Assembly: GCA_045535465.1 (NCBI GenBank)
Contig: JAZSLS010000050.1
Coordinates: 1-17,846 of the forward strand
DNA: 17,846 nt
Source of the DNA: SIG636 sp045535465
GTDB taxonomy: Bacteria; Bacillota; Clostridia; Oscillospirales; CAG-382
Direction of reading: 5' to 3'
The notes beneath the pieces were generated by a model. That model was not told where the DNA came from, did not search any database, and was given only the letters and a program-made list of their open reading frames with translations. Shown piece after piece: positions 1-7,691 of the stretch. The first letter of the stretch is position 1; each line of letters begins with the position of its first letter. A program made the translations under genes and the position numbers.

Positions 1-707
1 AGAGCTGTGATTGCGATCTTTGCAAGGCTGTTGTTGCTGATGCTGATCTTCTTACCAAAAAATCCATGTGGATCTTCGGTGGCGACGGTTGGGCATACGA
101 TATCGGCTTCGGCGGTCTCGACCACGTTCTCGCTTCCGGTCAGGACGTTAACGTAATGGTATTCGATACAGAGGTTTACTCCAACACAGGCGGACAAGCA
201 TCCAAGGCATCTCAGATCGGTCAGGTTGCTCAGTTCGCAGCAGCAGGCAAGGCAATCGGCAAGAAGAATCTTGCAGAGATCGCTATGTCCTACGGCTACG
301 TATACGTTGCACAGATCGCTATGGGCGCAGATATGAACCAGACTCTCAAGGCTATTACTGAGGCTGAGTCTTATCCCGGACCTTCCATCATTATCGGCTA
401 TGCTCCTTGTGAAATGCACGGTATTCAGGCGGGTGGTATGCAGAACTCTCAGCTTGAGATGAAGAAGGCTGTTGATGCAGGTTATTGGCATACCTTCCGT
501 TACGATCCTCGTCGTACCGCTGAAGGCGCTAATCCTTTCGTTCTCGACTCCAAGGAACCCACTATGAGCTATCAGGACTTCATTAAGAACGAAAACCGTT
601 ACAATACTCTTACCAGAGCGTTCCCTGAAAGAGCAGCAGTTCTCTTTGCACAGGCAGAAGAAAACGCAAAGGCTAAGTATGCTAAGCTTAAGAAGTTAGC
701 TGAGTAA
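1..707 (+). CDS. nifJ: Pyruvate:ferredoxin (flavodoxin) oxidoreductase, C-terminal part (5' truncated by window)
   Basis: Oxidative decarboxylation of pyruvate to acetyl-CoA with reduction of ferredoxin, a central cytoplasmic enzyme of anaerobes. The frame is open from base 3, so the gene begins before the window and only about 234 codons are present. The thiamine-diphosphate domain is clear: GDGWAYDIGFGGLDHV from base 81, then DTEVYSNTGGQ with the TPP/Mg-side Asn at about base 183. The Cys in YAPCEMHG (bases 408-410) matches the position of the fourth ligand of the proximal [4Fe-4S] cluster in the Desulfovibrio africanus enzyme. SCDCDLC at bases 3-23 is part of the Cys-rich stretch before the TPP motif. 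The C-terminus ends soon after LDSKEPTMSYQDF, so it lacks the long C-terminal extension of the Desulfovibrio enzyme. The symbol could equally be por/pfor. The family call is very secure. Confidence 0.96.
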   Translation, partial: SCDCDLCKAVVADADLLTKKSMWIFGGDGWAYDIGFGGLDHVLASGQDVNVMVFDTEVYSNTGGQASKASQIGQVAQFAAAGKAIGKKNLAEIAMSYGYVYVAQIAMGADMNQTLKAITEAESYPGPSIIIGYAPCEMHGIQAGGMQNSQLEMKKAVDAGYWHTFRYDPRRTAEGANPFVLDSKEPTMSYQDFIKNENRYNTLTRAFPERAAVLFAQAEENAKAKYAKLKKLAE

Positions 708-723
708 TTTACGCCACAGTTTT

Positions 724-755
724 GGGGCGGGCATAAAAAGCCCGCCCCTTATGAT
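724..755 (+). terminator. GC-rich hairpin after nifJ
   Basis: A perfect 9-bp stem GGGGCGGGC/GCCCGCCCC (724-732 with 740-748) encloses a 7-nt A-rich loop, 17 nt after the nifJ stop. The following TTATGATTAAAA is a poor U-tract. Termination may therefore be partial, and some transcripts could read into the peptidase gene at 776, whose ribosome binding site starts only about 15 nt later. Confidence 0.75.
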
Positions 756-775
756 TAAAACACGGAGGGTTATAG

Positions 776-1810
776 ATGCATAATAAGAACAAAATGTATG
801 AGTTTGAAAAAATTGCGATAATTGCAGTAGTTGTGATGGTCGCACTTATTGTTGGGCTTGTGCTTTTTGCTACAAGAGATAGCAGAAAGCCCTCCACGCA
901 AACTCCATCTGTCGGCCAGTTGGAATCTTCTGATACCGCATCCGGTGAAAGCAGCGGGGTAGGGAATACGCCTGTACATAAGCCGGGGAAGGAGATAGAA
1001 TTTGTTGAGATTGAGGTTGACAACACAAAACTGTCTGAAGGCGCATTGATACTTGTCAATCAAGAGAATAAATACACAAAAGATATCAGCTCGGCGCTGG
1101 AAAACGTATACAGCTATAATAGGAGTGCCGGGTTTACCGAAAATTGGTACGGACTTCCCGACGTTAGACAAACTCTCAAGAAGGAAGTTCTGGATGCTTT
1201 CAACTCTATGTACGGTGACTGTCTTGATGCTATGTCGTTCTCCGAGGCTGAAATGAAAAAAATCAGCGTCAATATGAGCAAAACCTACGTTTCTTCCGAT
1301 GCTCAACAGACAGAGTACGAGCAAGCTTTAAGCAAGGCAGACCCAAGCACAAAACCTTATCTCCAAGCAGGAGGCCACAGTGAACATCAGACGGGCTTGG
1401 CGTTTAACATTACTGCCTCGGCAGAAGCACAGACGATGCTTAGCTGGTTCGCAGATAACGGCTGGAAATATGGTTTTGTTGTCAGGTATCCCGAAGGCAA
1501 GGAAGGCGTTACGTATGTTAAGGATGAGCCTAACCACTTTAGGTATGTTGGCATCCCCCACGCTTCTTATATGAAAAGTAATAGGCTTGTTATGGAGGAA
1601 TATTTGGGGGTTTTAGAAACTAAAACGTATAATTCACGTCTTATGCCTGAAATAAGCACAGCGGGCAAGTATGAAGTTTACGCTTGCAAGGCGCAGGTTG
1701 GAGCAACCACAAAGGTGATGGTTCCTGCTGAAAGCTCCGGATGGAGCTATATGATATCGGGTACCAACAAGGGGTACTTTGTCGTTACCATCTATCAATT
1801 AGAAGGCTAA
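776..1810 (+). CDS. Membrane-anchored VanY/LdcB-like D,D-(or L,D-)carboxypeptidase family protein (M15B), possibly inactive
   Basis: A 344-aa protein with a short cytoplasmic N-terminus, one membrane segment (residues about 12-32), a Ser/Thr/Gly-rich linker (about 35-72) and an extracytoplasmic M15B peptidase domain (about 85-280). Family members trim the stem peptide of peptidoglycan at the cell surface. The core is recognisable: SEHQTGLAF (His204), KYGFVVRYPEGKEG, and the EPxHFRYVG box with Glu251 and His254. Two positions depart from the family pattern. The zinc-ligand Asp of SxHxxGxAxD is Asn211, and the Trp of EPWH is Asn253, so activity is uncertain. Residues 285-344 form a small beta-rich tail seen in clostridial relatives. 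The start is ATG with GGAGGG upstream. The family is secure; catalytic competence is not. Confidence 0.88.
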   Translation: MHNKNKMYEFEKIAIIAVVVMVALIVGLVLFATRDSRKPSTQTPSVGQLESSDTASGESSGVGNTPVHKPGKEIEFVEIEVDNTKLSEGALILVNQENKYTKDISSALENVYSYNRSAGFTENWYGLPDVRQTLKKEVLDAFNSMYGDCLDAMSFSEAEMKKISVNMSKTYVSSDAQQTEYEQALSKADPSTKPYLQAGGHSEHQTGLAFNITASAEAQTMLSWFADNGWKYGFVVRYPEGKEGVTYVKDEPNHFRYVGIPHASYMKSNRLVMEEYLGVLETKTYNSRLMPEISTAGKYEVYACKAQVGATTKVMVPAESSGWSYMISGTNKGYFVVTIYQLEG

Positions 1811-1818
1811 TGCTGTTC

Positions 1819-1856
1819 AAGGCGGTTGTTTATCAAACAGCCGCTTTTTGTTTTTA
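1819..1856 (+). terminator. Rho-independent terminator of the peptidase gene
   Basis: A 10-bp stem (1822-1831 with 1835-1844, one G-U pair, 3-nt loop) is extended by A-T pairs at its base and followed by TTTTTGTTTTT. It begins 8 nt after the stop codon. This is a canonical intrinsic terminator. Confidence 0.9.
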
Positions 1857-2290
1857 GTTCGGTTAAAAGTTGACGAAAAAACACACAAATATGTTATTTA
1901 TACTAGAAACCGCTCTATTTTTCCTAGAACGTTTGTTTTGTTTAATATTTATACGGTGTAGAAAATCAACACCTTGTTTTGTACAAAATGCATAGCAAAA
2001 AATGACGTTTTTTGGTGAATTACATAATGTGCTGATGTGCAAAAAGTTTATATGTAATGTTAGCGATAGAGAATAGATGCAAACAAAATTAATTTAAGGT
2101 GCAAAAAAAGCTTTTCAATTCACATAAATCCTTAATTAAACCGTCAAAAACGCAACACCTATTAATTTTTTCCACAAAAAAATTAAATCAAAAAATATAT
2201 ATGTAGCAAAATAACTATAAGCGTAACGGCTGCCCTTGGACTATTTCTTTCAGTATTTATATATATATAGACAATAGCAACAGGTTTTGT
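1857..2290. other. AT-rich intergenic region without a gene
   Basis: About 430 bp of strongly AT-rich sequence holding no credible ORF or recognisable RNA gene. Small palindromes are visible. TTTTGTACAAAA (1977-1988) is perfect. ATTACATA/TATGTAAT (2019-2026 with 2051-2058) is an 8-bp inverted repeat around 24 nt. GGTGT/ACACC lies at 1955-1973. A TTGACG at 1870-1875 has no well-spaced -10. The region may hold upstream regulatory sites for the operon starting at 2396; nothing more can be said. Confidence 0.6.
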
Positions 2291-2295
2291 AACCC

Positions 2296-2324
2296 TTGAC
2301 AAATAATGATTATCGTGTTATCAT
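2296..2324 (+). promoter_or_regulatory. Sigma-A promoter of the seven-gene operon
   Basis: TTGACA (2296-2301, a perfect -35) is followed after exactly 17 nt by TATCAT (2319-2324, five of six matches to TATAAT). This predicts a transcription start near 2331 and a leader of about 65 nt before the ATG at 2396. It is the strongest promoter-like sequence in the window. Confidence 0.82.
2306..2324. promoter_or_regulatory. Operator-like dyad overlapping the spacer and -10 (Fur-box-like)
   Basis: ATGATTATCGTGTTATCAT is an inverted repeat with 7-nt half-sites, 5-nt centre and 6 of 7 positions matching. It covers the promoter spacer and -10, where a bound repressor would block transcription. The 19-mer starting at 2302 (AATAATGATTATCGTGTTA, allowing for a one-base shift) matches the classical Fur box at about 13 of 19 positions by eye. 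AT-rich sequence raises the chance background, so the regulator is an inference. Confidence 0.4.
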
Positions 2325-2395
2325 CAACTGTATATTTTTATAGCTTAATGCTCTAGAAGTATGCGTAGCAAGAACTTTTTTAGGAGGAATGTTGA

Positions 2396-5300
2396 ATGGC
2401 GAGAGTTTATTCAAAGCCCAAGAGGATATTTGTACTGTTTCTCTTGACCGTTATGCTTGTAACGGGCTTCGGAAGTATTAGTGCAGGTGCCTCTGACGAG
2501 TCTAACAAGACTACGGAATTGCCCGACTCTATGATAAGAACCGACCTTACTGATATGAAGGCAGAGGCGTCTTCTATCACGTATGCGGAGTATCTGGAGC
2601 TTTACAAGAGTGTTGAGAATGCCACCAAAGGTGACTATATTCTCGATATTCACAACAACGTTAATGCAGATAAGACCACTGCATATTATGAGGTGGTAAA
2701 GGATTTTGCCGGTGAGAAAAACGTTCTCGTTTCCAGTGACGACGGCGCAATTTCCTTTGATGTTGACGTTGATAAGACAGCTTTCTACACCATCGAAATC
2801 TGCTACAACACAGGTGACCTTTACATCTACAATTGTAATGCAGATGATGGCTGCGGTAAGGTTATTGTCTCCGAAACCGAAACCTTGGCAAAAGAAAATG
2901 CTATTTGTCCCGACTGTAAAAAGCAGATGAGCGTTTCCTTTTCCAAAAAGTCTGCTATTGAACGTAAGGTTCGTATAGACGGCGCTATTCCTTATAAGGA
3001 AGCTCGTTCTGTTGAATTTCAGCGTACTTGGCAGGATAAATATTTTATCATCGAAGACGGTAAGTATGTAAAGGATGAAAATAACGAGAATGCATACATT
3101 CTCTCTACATCCCCCGACTATTATAACAAGGTTAACCTTGATGACCGTTTCTTCCTTGTTGATACTAAAGGTAACGAAAAGAAGCCTGAAAAGGAAATGT
3201 ATTCCGAATGGCAGACTACTATGCTTTACGATTCCACAGGTTATGAATCTGAACCTCTTAAGTTTTATCTTGAGAAGGGTAAGCATACCATCTCTTTTGA
3301 TGCAATAAGAGAACCTTTGGCTATCAAGTCCATCAGTCTTAAGTCTTATACTCCTCCCATTTCTTATGAAGAGTATATTAAAAAGCACGAAGCAGCAGGT
3401 GCTAAGGATGTTCCCGCAGGTACTCTTATTACCCTCCAGGGCGAAAATTCCTATAAGACCTCTGCTAAGACTATATACCAGACCAGTGACAGAGCATCCT
3501 GCTACTCCGTACCTCAGGACGTTGCTACCACTATTCTTAACGAGATAGGCGGCGACAAGTGGCAGTACGTTGGTCAGTGGATTGAATGGAAGATCAATGT
3601 TGAAACTGAAGGCTTTTATAAGATAGTACCCCGTACCATTCAGGACTTCTATTCGGGCGTTTACGTATCCAGAAAGCTTTATATAGACGGCAATGTTCCT
3701 TTTGCCGAAGCGGAAAAGCTCCGTTTCAATTATTCTGACAGCTGGCAGACTAAGACTCTTACTGACGGCAATACTGAGTTTAGATTCTTCCTTAGCAAGG
3801 GTGAACATACCATAAGAATGGAAGTTGTTCTTGGTGAAATGTCCACCATACTCAGCCAGGTTGAAACCTCTCTCAACACGATCAACTCCTACTATAGAAA
3901 GATACTTATGATAACCGGTCCCGACCCCGACGAATACAGAGACTATCGCTTTGAGCGTTCTCTTCCCGACGTTGTAAGAGGTCTTAGAGCCGAATCCGCA
4001 AATCTTGTTGATGTTTCCAACAGACTTTCCGAGATTATCGGTTACAAGGGCGACCACTCCGTTACCCTTGATAAGGTTGCATATACCATTGGTGAAATGG
4101 GTAAGGACCCCACCAAGATTGCATCCCTTCTCGATGACCTTAAGACCCAAAGTGGTTCTCTCGGTACTTGGCTTACACAAACTCAGAACCAGCCTCTTAA
4201 TATAGACTATATTAACTTTATGTCTGTTGAAGATAAGAATCCTAAGGCAGAGGCAGGTTTCTTTAAGGAACTTTGGACTGAAATTATGAAGTTCTTCAAG
4301 TCTTTCGTAATCGACTACAACTCTATAAGCAGCGTTACTGAAGACGAAAATTCCAAGAAAGCCGATAGCGCTCACTCCATCGAAGTATGGGTTACCACCG
4401 GTCGTGACCAGGCTTCCATACTCAGAAATCTCGTAGACGATGAGTTTGCTGCAAAGTATCCCGGCATCAATGTAAAGGTTAAGCTGGTTGCCGCAGGTAC
4501 TCTCTTGCCCTCTACCTTGGCAGGTACAGGTCCTGACGTATCTCTCGGTAACGCACAGACCGAAGCTATTAACTACGCTATTCGTTCTGCTGTTATGGCA
4601 CTTAACGTTAAGACCGATGAAAAAGGCGAGCTTGTAAGTGACAACGGTTTTGACTTCAATAACTTTGACAGATATGCAGATGACGAAACCTATAAGAAGT
4701 ACATAGTAGACGGCAAATGGACTGTTGATACCTTTGACGAGGTAAAGGCTCGTTTTGCTGATGAGGCTATGGTTCCTCTTACTCTTTACGGCGAAACCTA
4801 CGGTGTTCCCGAAAATATGTCCTTCTATATGATGTTCTACCGCAAGGACATTTTGGCAGAGCTTGATCTTGCAGTTCCCAACACTTGGGATGATTTCTAT
4901 GATATGATTTATACCCTCCAGTCCAACAAGCTGGAAATAGGCTTCCCCTCTGGTGTTACCGGCTCCACTATTTGGATGTATCAGCAGGGTGAAACAATGT
5001 ATGATATGGGCAACTATGATGCCTATATGGAAAAATACGGTGATCAGCTCAAGGCTGACGGAAACGTATACTATGACGAAGAGGGCAATCTTATTCCTAA
5101 GACTGACGGTATGACTATTAATCTTGACAGTGATATTGCACTCGCTTGCTTTAAGGACGTTTGTCAGCTTTACACAATGTTTGATTTCCCTGTAACCTAC
5201 GACTTTGCAAACCGTTTCCGTTCCGGTGAAATGCCTATAGCAGTTGCAGACTACACTGCGTACAACCAGCTTATCGTATTCGCACCCGAAATTAACGGTA

Positions 5301-5800
5301 TGTGGGAATTCACTCCTCTTCCCGGTACTGCAGACATTAACGGTAACATAAACAACACTTCCGTTGGTACCGTTACATCAATGATGATGATGAGCTCCGT
5401 TAAGGAAAGAAAGAATGAATTTGCAGCATATACCTTTATGCAGTGGTGGTCCAGCGCTGACTCCCAGAGCTCTTACGGTAACGAAATGGAAGCGCTTCTT
5501 GGTCCTTCCGCTAAGCAGAACACTGCAAATATCGAAGCTCTCTACTCTATGCCTTGGTCCAAGAGCGAGCACGATAACCTTGCAGCTCAGTTCAAGAAGG
5601 TTACCTGTACTCCCGAATTCCCCGGTGGTTACATAATCGCTCGTTACGCTCAGTTCGCTTTCCTCGGTGTATACAACAACAACGAAGAACCTGTTGAAAA
5701 GCTTTTGTCCTACATCACCACGATTAACGACGAGCTTACCAGAAAGAGAGACGAGTTTGGTCTTCCCACTTCGGATGAATACTTTTTAGAAGAAAAATAA
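2396..5800 (+). CDS. Very large extracellular solute-binding protein with N-terminal accessory modules (CUT1 transporter component)
   Basis: 1134 aa, versus about 400-550 for ordinary CUT1 binding proteins. A signal peptide (residues 1-32, AGA|S) has no lipobox Cys. Residues 62-318 and 323-480 look like two related beta-rich, possibly carbohydrate-binding modules. They share an (R)K(V/L)xIDGxxPxxEA motif (190-203 and 426-439) and an xFYLEKGKHTIS/FFLSKGEHTIR motif (289-300 and 464-474). The first module contains a four-Cys knuckle (C147, C153, C171, C174). Residues 484-640 are largely helical. The solute-binding fold spans about 660-1134, recognised from EVWVTTGRD, the EFAAKYPGINVKV stretch, YGVPENMSFYMMFYRKDIL and VPNTWDDFYDMI. 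Being first in the operon it should capture the substrate for the permeases that follow. AGGAGG lies 8 nt before the ATG. The ligand is unknown; a complex glycan is likely but unproven. Confidence 0.88.
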   Translation: MARVYSKPKRIFVLFLLTVMLVTGFGSISAGASDESNKTTELPDSMIRTDLTDMKAEASSITYAEYLELYKSVENATKGDYILDIHNNVNADKTTAYYEVVKDFAGEKNVLVSSDDGAISFDVDVDKTAFYTIEICYNTGDLYIYNCNADDGCGKVIVSETETLAKENAICPDCKKQMSVSFSKKSAIERKVRIDGAIPYKEARSVEFQRTWQDKYFIIEDGKYVKDENNENAYILSTSPDYYNKVNLDDRFFLVDTKGNEKKPEKEMYSEWQTTMLYDSTGYESEPLKFYLEKGKHTISFDAIREPLAIKSISLKSYTPPISYEEYIKKHEAAGAKDVPAGTLITLQGENSYKTSAKTIYQTSDRASCYSVPQDVATTILNEIGGDKWQYVGQWIEWKINVETEGFYKIVPRTIQDFYSGVYVSRKLYIDGNVPFAEAEKLRFNYSDSWQTKTLTDGNTEFRFFLSKGEHTIRMEVVLGEMSTILSQVETSLNTINSYYRKILMITGPDPDEYRDYRFERSLPDVVRGLRAESANLVDVSNRLSEIIGYKGDHSVTLDKVAYTIGEMGKDPTKIASLLDDLKTQSGSLGTWLTQTQNQPLNIDYINFMSVEDKNPKAEAGFFKELWTEIMKFFKSFVIDYNSISSVTEDENSKKADSAHSIEVWVTTGRDQASILRNLVDDEFAAKYPGINVKVKLVAAGTLLPSTLAGTGPDVSLGNAQTEAINYAIRSAVMALNVKTDEKGELVSDNGFDFNNFDRYADDETYKKYIVDGKWTVDTFDEVKARFADEAMVPLTLYGETYGVPENMSFYMMFYRKDILAELDLAVPNTWDDFYDMIYTLQSNKLEIGFPSGVTGSTIWMYQQGETMYDMGNYDAYMEKYGDQLKADGNVYYDEEGNLIPKTDGMTINLDSDIALACFKDVCQLYTMFDFPVTYDFANRFRSGEMPIAVADYTAYNQLIVFAPEINGMWEFTPLPGTADINGNINNTSVGTVTSMMMMSSVKERKNEFAAYTFMQWWSSADSQSSYGNEMEALLGPSAKQNTANIEALYSMPWSKSEHDNLAAQFKKVTCTPEFPGGYIIARYAQFAFLGVYNNNEEPVEKLLSYITTINDELTRKRDEFGLPTSDEYFLEEK

Positions 5801-5836
5801 ACGATACTTTTCATTAATAATTCAAGGAGAGATAAT

Positions 5837-6787
5837 ATGGAACAAAATACCACTGCTTCCAATCAGCCCGTGCTGAGGAAAGAAAAATCAAAGCTCCAGT
5901 GGACTTGGATAGAAATGAAAAAGTACAAGGTTGCTTATGCTATGATAGCGCCGTTTTTCCTTCTGTTCTTTGTATTCACTGTAGTTCCCGTACTTCTTTC
6001 GGTTGTACTTAGCTTTACAACCTTTAACCTTTTGGAATTTCCTGACTTTATATGGTTTGATAACTACATAAGGCTATTCCTTTCTGATGATATTTTCTTG
6101 ACCTCGCTCAAGAACACATTCATTTTTGCTTGTATTACAGGCCCTGTATCTTATCTGCTTTCTCTGTTTATAGCGTGGTTTATAAACGAGCTTAAGCCTA
6201 AGCTCAGAGCGTTTGTAACACTTATATTCTATGCACCCTCCATTGCAGGTAACGTTTACCTTATATGGACCTTGCTCTTCTCAGGTGACCAGTACGGTCT
6301 TGTTAACTCCTGGCTTATGCAGCTTGGTATTCTTAACTCCCCCGTACTTTGGTTCCAGGACACTGACTATATTTTCCCTCTGGTAATAGTAGTTGCATTG
6401 TGGACCAGCTTGGGTACTTCCTTCCTTACCTTCATCGCAGGCTTCCAGGTTGTTGACAAATCCCTTTACGAAGCAGGTGCGGTTGACGGTATTAAAAACC
6501 GTTGGCAGGAACTTTGGTATATCACCTTGCCCACTATGAAGCCTCAGCTTATGCTCGGTGCTATACTTGCAATAACCAACTCCTTCGGTTTCGGTGCGGT
6601 AATTACTGCGCTGGTTGGTTTCCCCAGCCCTGACTACTGCGTTCACACCATAATGCACCATTTGCAGGACTACGGCGGATCCCGATTCGAAATGGGCTAT
6701 GCTTCTGCAATAGCAACCCTCCTGTTCTTGATGATGGTAGGCGCTAACGCAGGTGTTACCAAGATGCTTAGAAAGGTAGGTACCTGA
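5837..6787 (+). CDS. CUT1 sugar ABC transporter permease, UgpA/LplB-type (pair 1, first subunit)
   Basis: A 316-aa polytopic membrane protein of the MalF/UgpA branch. After a hydrophilic N-terminus of about 32 residues come six predicted membrane segments, the first at about 33-58 (MIAPFFLLFFVFTVVPVLLS). The ATPase-contacting EAA loop is at about 211-236 (YEAGAVDGIKNRWQELWYI...LPTMKP) and carries the conserved Gly. It should pair with the next gene to form the translocation channel. It lies 36 nt after the binding-protein gene, with AAGGAGA as ribosome binding site. Substrate specificity is not readable. Confidence 0.93.
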   Translation: MEQNTTASNQPVLRKEKSKLQWTWIEMKKYKVAYAMIAPFFLLFFVFTVVPVLLSVVLSFTTFNLLEFPDFIWFDNYIRLFLSDDIFLTSLKNTFIFACITGPVSYLLSLFIAWFINELKPKLRAFVTLIFYAPSIAGNVYLIWTLLFSGDQYGLVNSWLMQLGILNSPVLWFQDTDYIFPLVIVVALWTSLGTSFLTFIAGFQVVDKSLYEAGAVDGIKNRWQELWYITLPTMKPQLMLGAILAITNSFGFGAVITALVGFPSPDYCVHTIMHHLQDYGGSRFEMGYASAIATLLFLMMVGANAGVTKMLRKVGT

Positions 6788-6790
6788 TAA

Positions 6791-7681
6791 GTGATTAAGA
6801 AAATACAAGAATTAAAAGCTAAAAAAGGCGACAAGCCTAAGCGTCTTAACCGTTCAGCAGGCGGTGACGCCGGTATATTCGTTTTCCTTGCGCTGTTTGG
6901 CGTTATTATGGTTTTCCCTATGGTTTACGCCGTTTCTCAGTCTTTAAAGCCTTTGGATGAATTGTGGCGTTTCCCGCCCCGTGTATTCGTTGAAAGTCCT
7001 ACGACAAAAAACTACCGTGACCTTTTCCGTATGCTTGGTGACGCTTGGGTTCCTTTCTCCCGTTACATATTCAACACGGTGTTCATTTCCGTTGTTGGTA
7101 CTGCAGGTAACGTAATTTTGTCTTCCTTGGCAGCGTATGCGCTTGCTAAGATAGCGTTCCCCGGTAGAAAGTTCTTCTTCAAGGTTGTTGTATACTCCTT
7201 GATGTTTAACTCCACCGTTACCAGTATTACAAACTTTATTACAATGTCTGTCTTTGGTATGATAGACACTTATTGGGCACTTATAGTTCCCGCTTGGTGT
7301 ACCACCTACGGCTTGTATCTTATGAAACAGTTTATGGAAACGTCTGTTTCCGACCCTGTTTTGGAAAGTGCAAGACTTGAAGGTGCAAGCGAAATGCGTA
7401 TATTCTGGACAATTGCGATGCCTATGGTTAAGCCTGCGTGGGTTACCCTTATAATATTCGCATTCAATTCTTTGTGGAACAGCGGTACAAGCACCTTTAT
7501 TTATAGCGAACAGCTCAAAACCTTTAACTACGCTATAAGCCAGGTTGTATCAGCAGGTATCGCAAGAGCAGGTGCTTCTGCAGCATCTACGGTTGTTACA
7601 ATGATAGTTCCTATCATCGTATTCATCATTACCCAGAGTAACGTAATTCAAACAATGTCTACATCCGGTATGAAAGATTAA
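6791..7681 (+). CDS. CUT1 sugar ABC transporter permease, UgpE/YtcP-type (pair 1, second subunit)
   Basis: A 296-aa partner permease of the MalG/UgpE branch with about six membrane segments. Its EAA loop is at about 191-216 (LESARLEGASEMRIFWTIAMPMVKP). The start is taken as GTG, 3 nt after the upstream stop: the frame is open, residues 1-27 form a plausible basic cytoplasmic tail, and the next Met is inside the first membrane segment. Only a weak GGTAGG lies about 10 nt upstream, so translational coupling to the preceding permease is likely. The operon provides no ATPase for either pair. Confidence 0.91.
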   Translation: MIKKIQELKAKKGDKPKRLNRSAGGDAGIFVFLALFGVIMVFPMVYAVSQSLKPLDELWRFPPRVFVESPTTKNYRDLFRMLGDAWVPFSRYIFNTVFISVVGTAGNVILSSLAAYALAKIAFPGRKFFFKVVVYSLMFNSTVTSITNFITMSVFGMIDTYWALIVPAWCTTYGLYLMKQFMETSVSDPVLESARLEGASEMRIFWTIAMPMVKPAWVTLIIFAFNSLWNSGTSTFIYSEQLKTFNYAISQVVSAGIARAGASAASTVVTMIVPIIVFIITQSNVIQTMSTSGMKD

Positions 7682-7691
7682 GGAGGCTTAC

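Noticed and set aside
709..1324. Minus-strand ORFs overlapping the peptidase gene
   Set aside because: They run through the terminator hairpin and opposite a gene with clear M15B motifs, and have no family resemblance or ribosome binding site.
1870..1904. Second promoter using TTGACG and TATACT
   Set aside because: The spacer is 23 nt, and no better -10 lies at 16-18 nt. Nothing is encoded for 500 bp downstream.
2411..4375. Very long minus-strand open frame (654 codons) opposite the binding-protein gene, and similar ones opposite the propeller, DUF5696-like and permease genes
   Set aside because: The plus-strand genes have clear family matches, signal peptides and ribosome binding sites. 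The antisense frames lack these and encode low-complexity, Cys/Val/Ile-rich sequence. They follow from codon choice that avoids TTA, CTA and TCA on the coding strand, which removes antisense stops.
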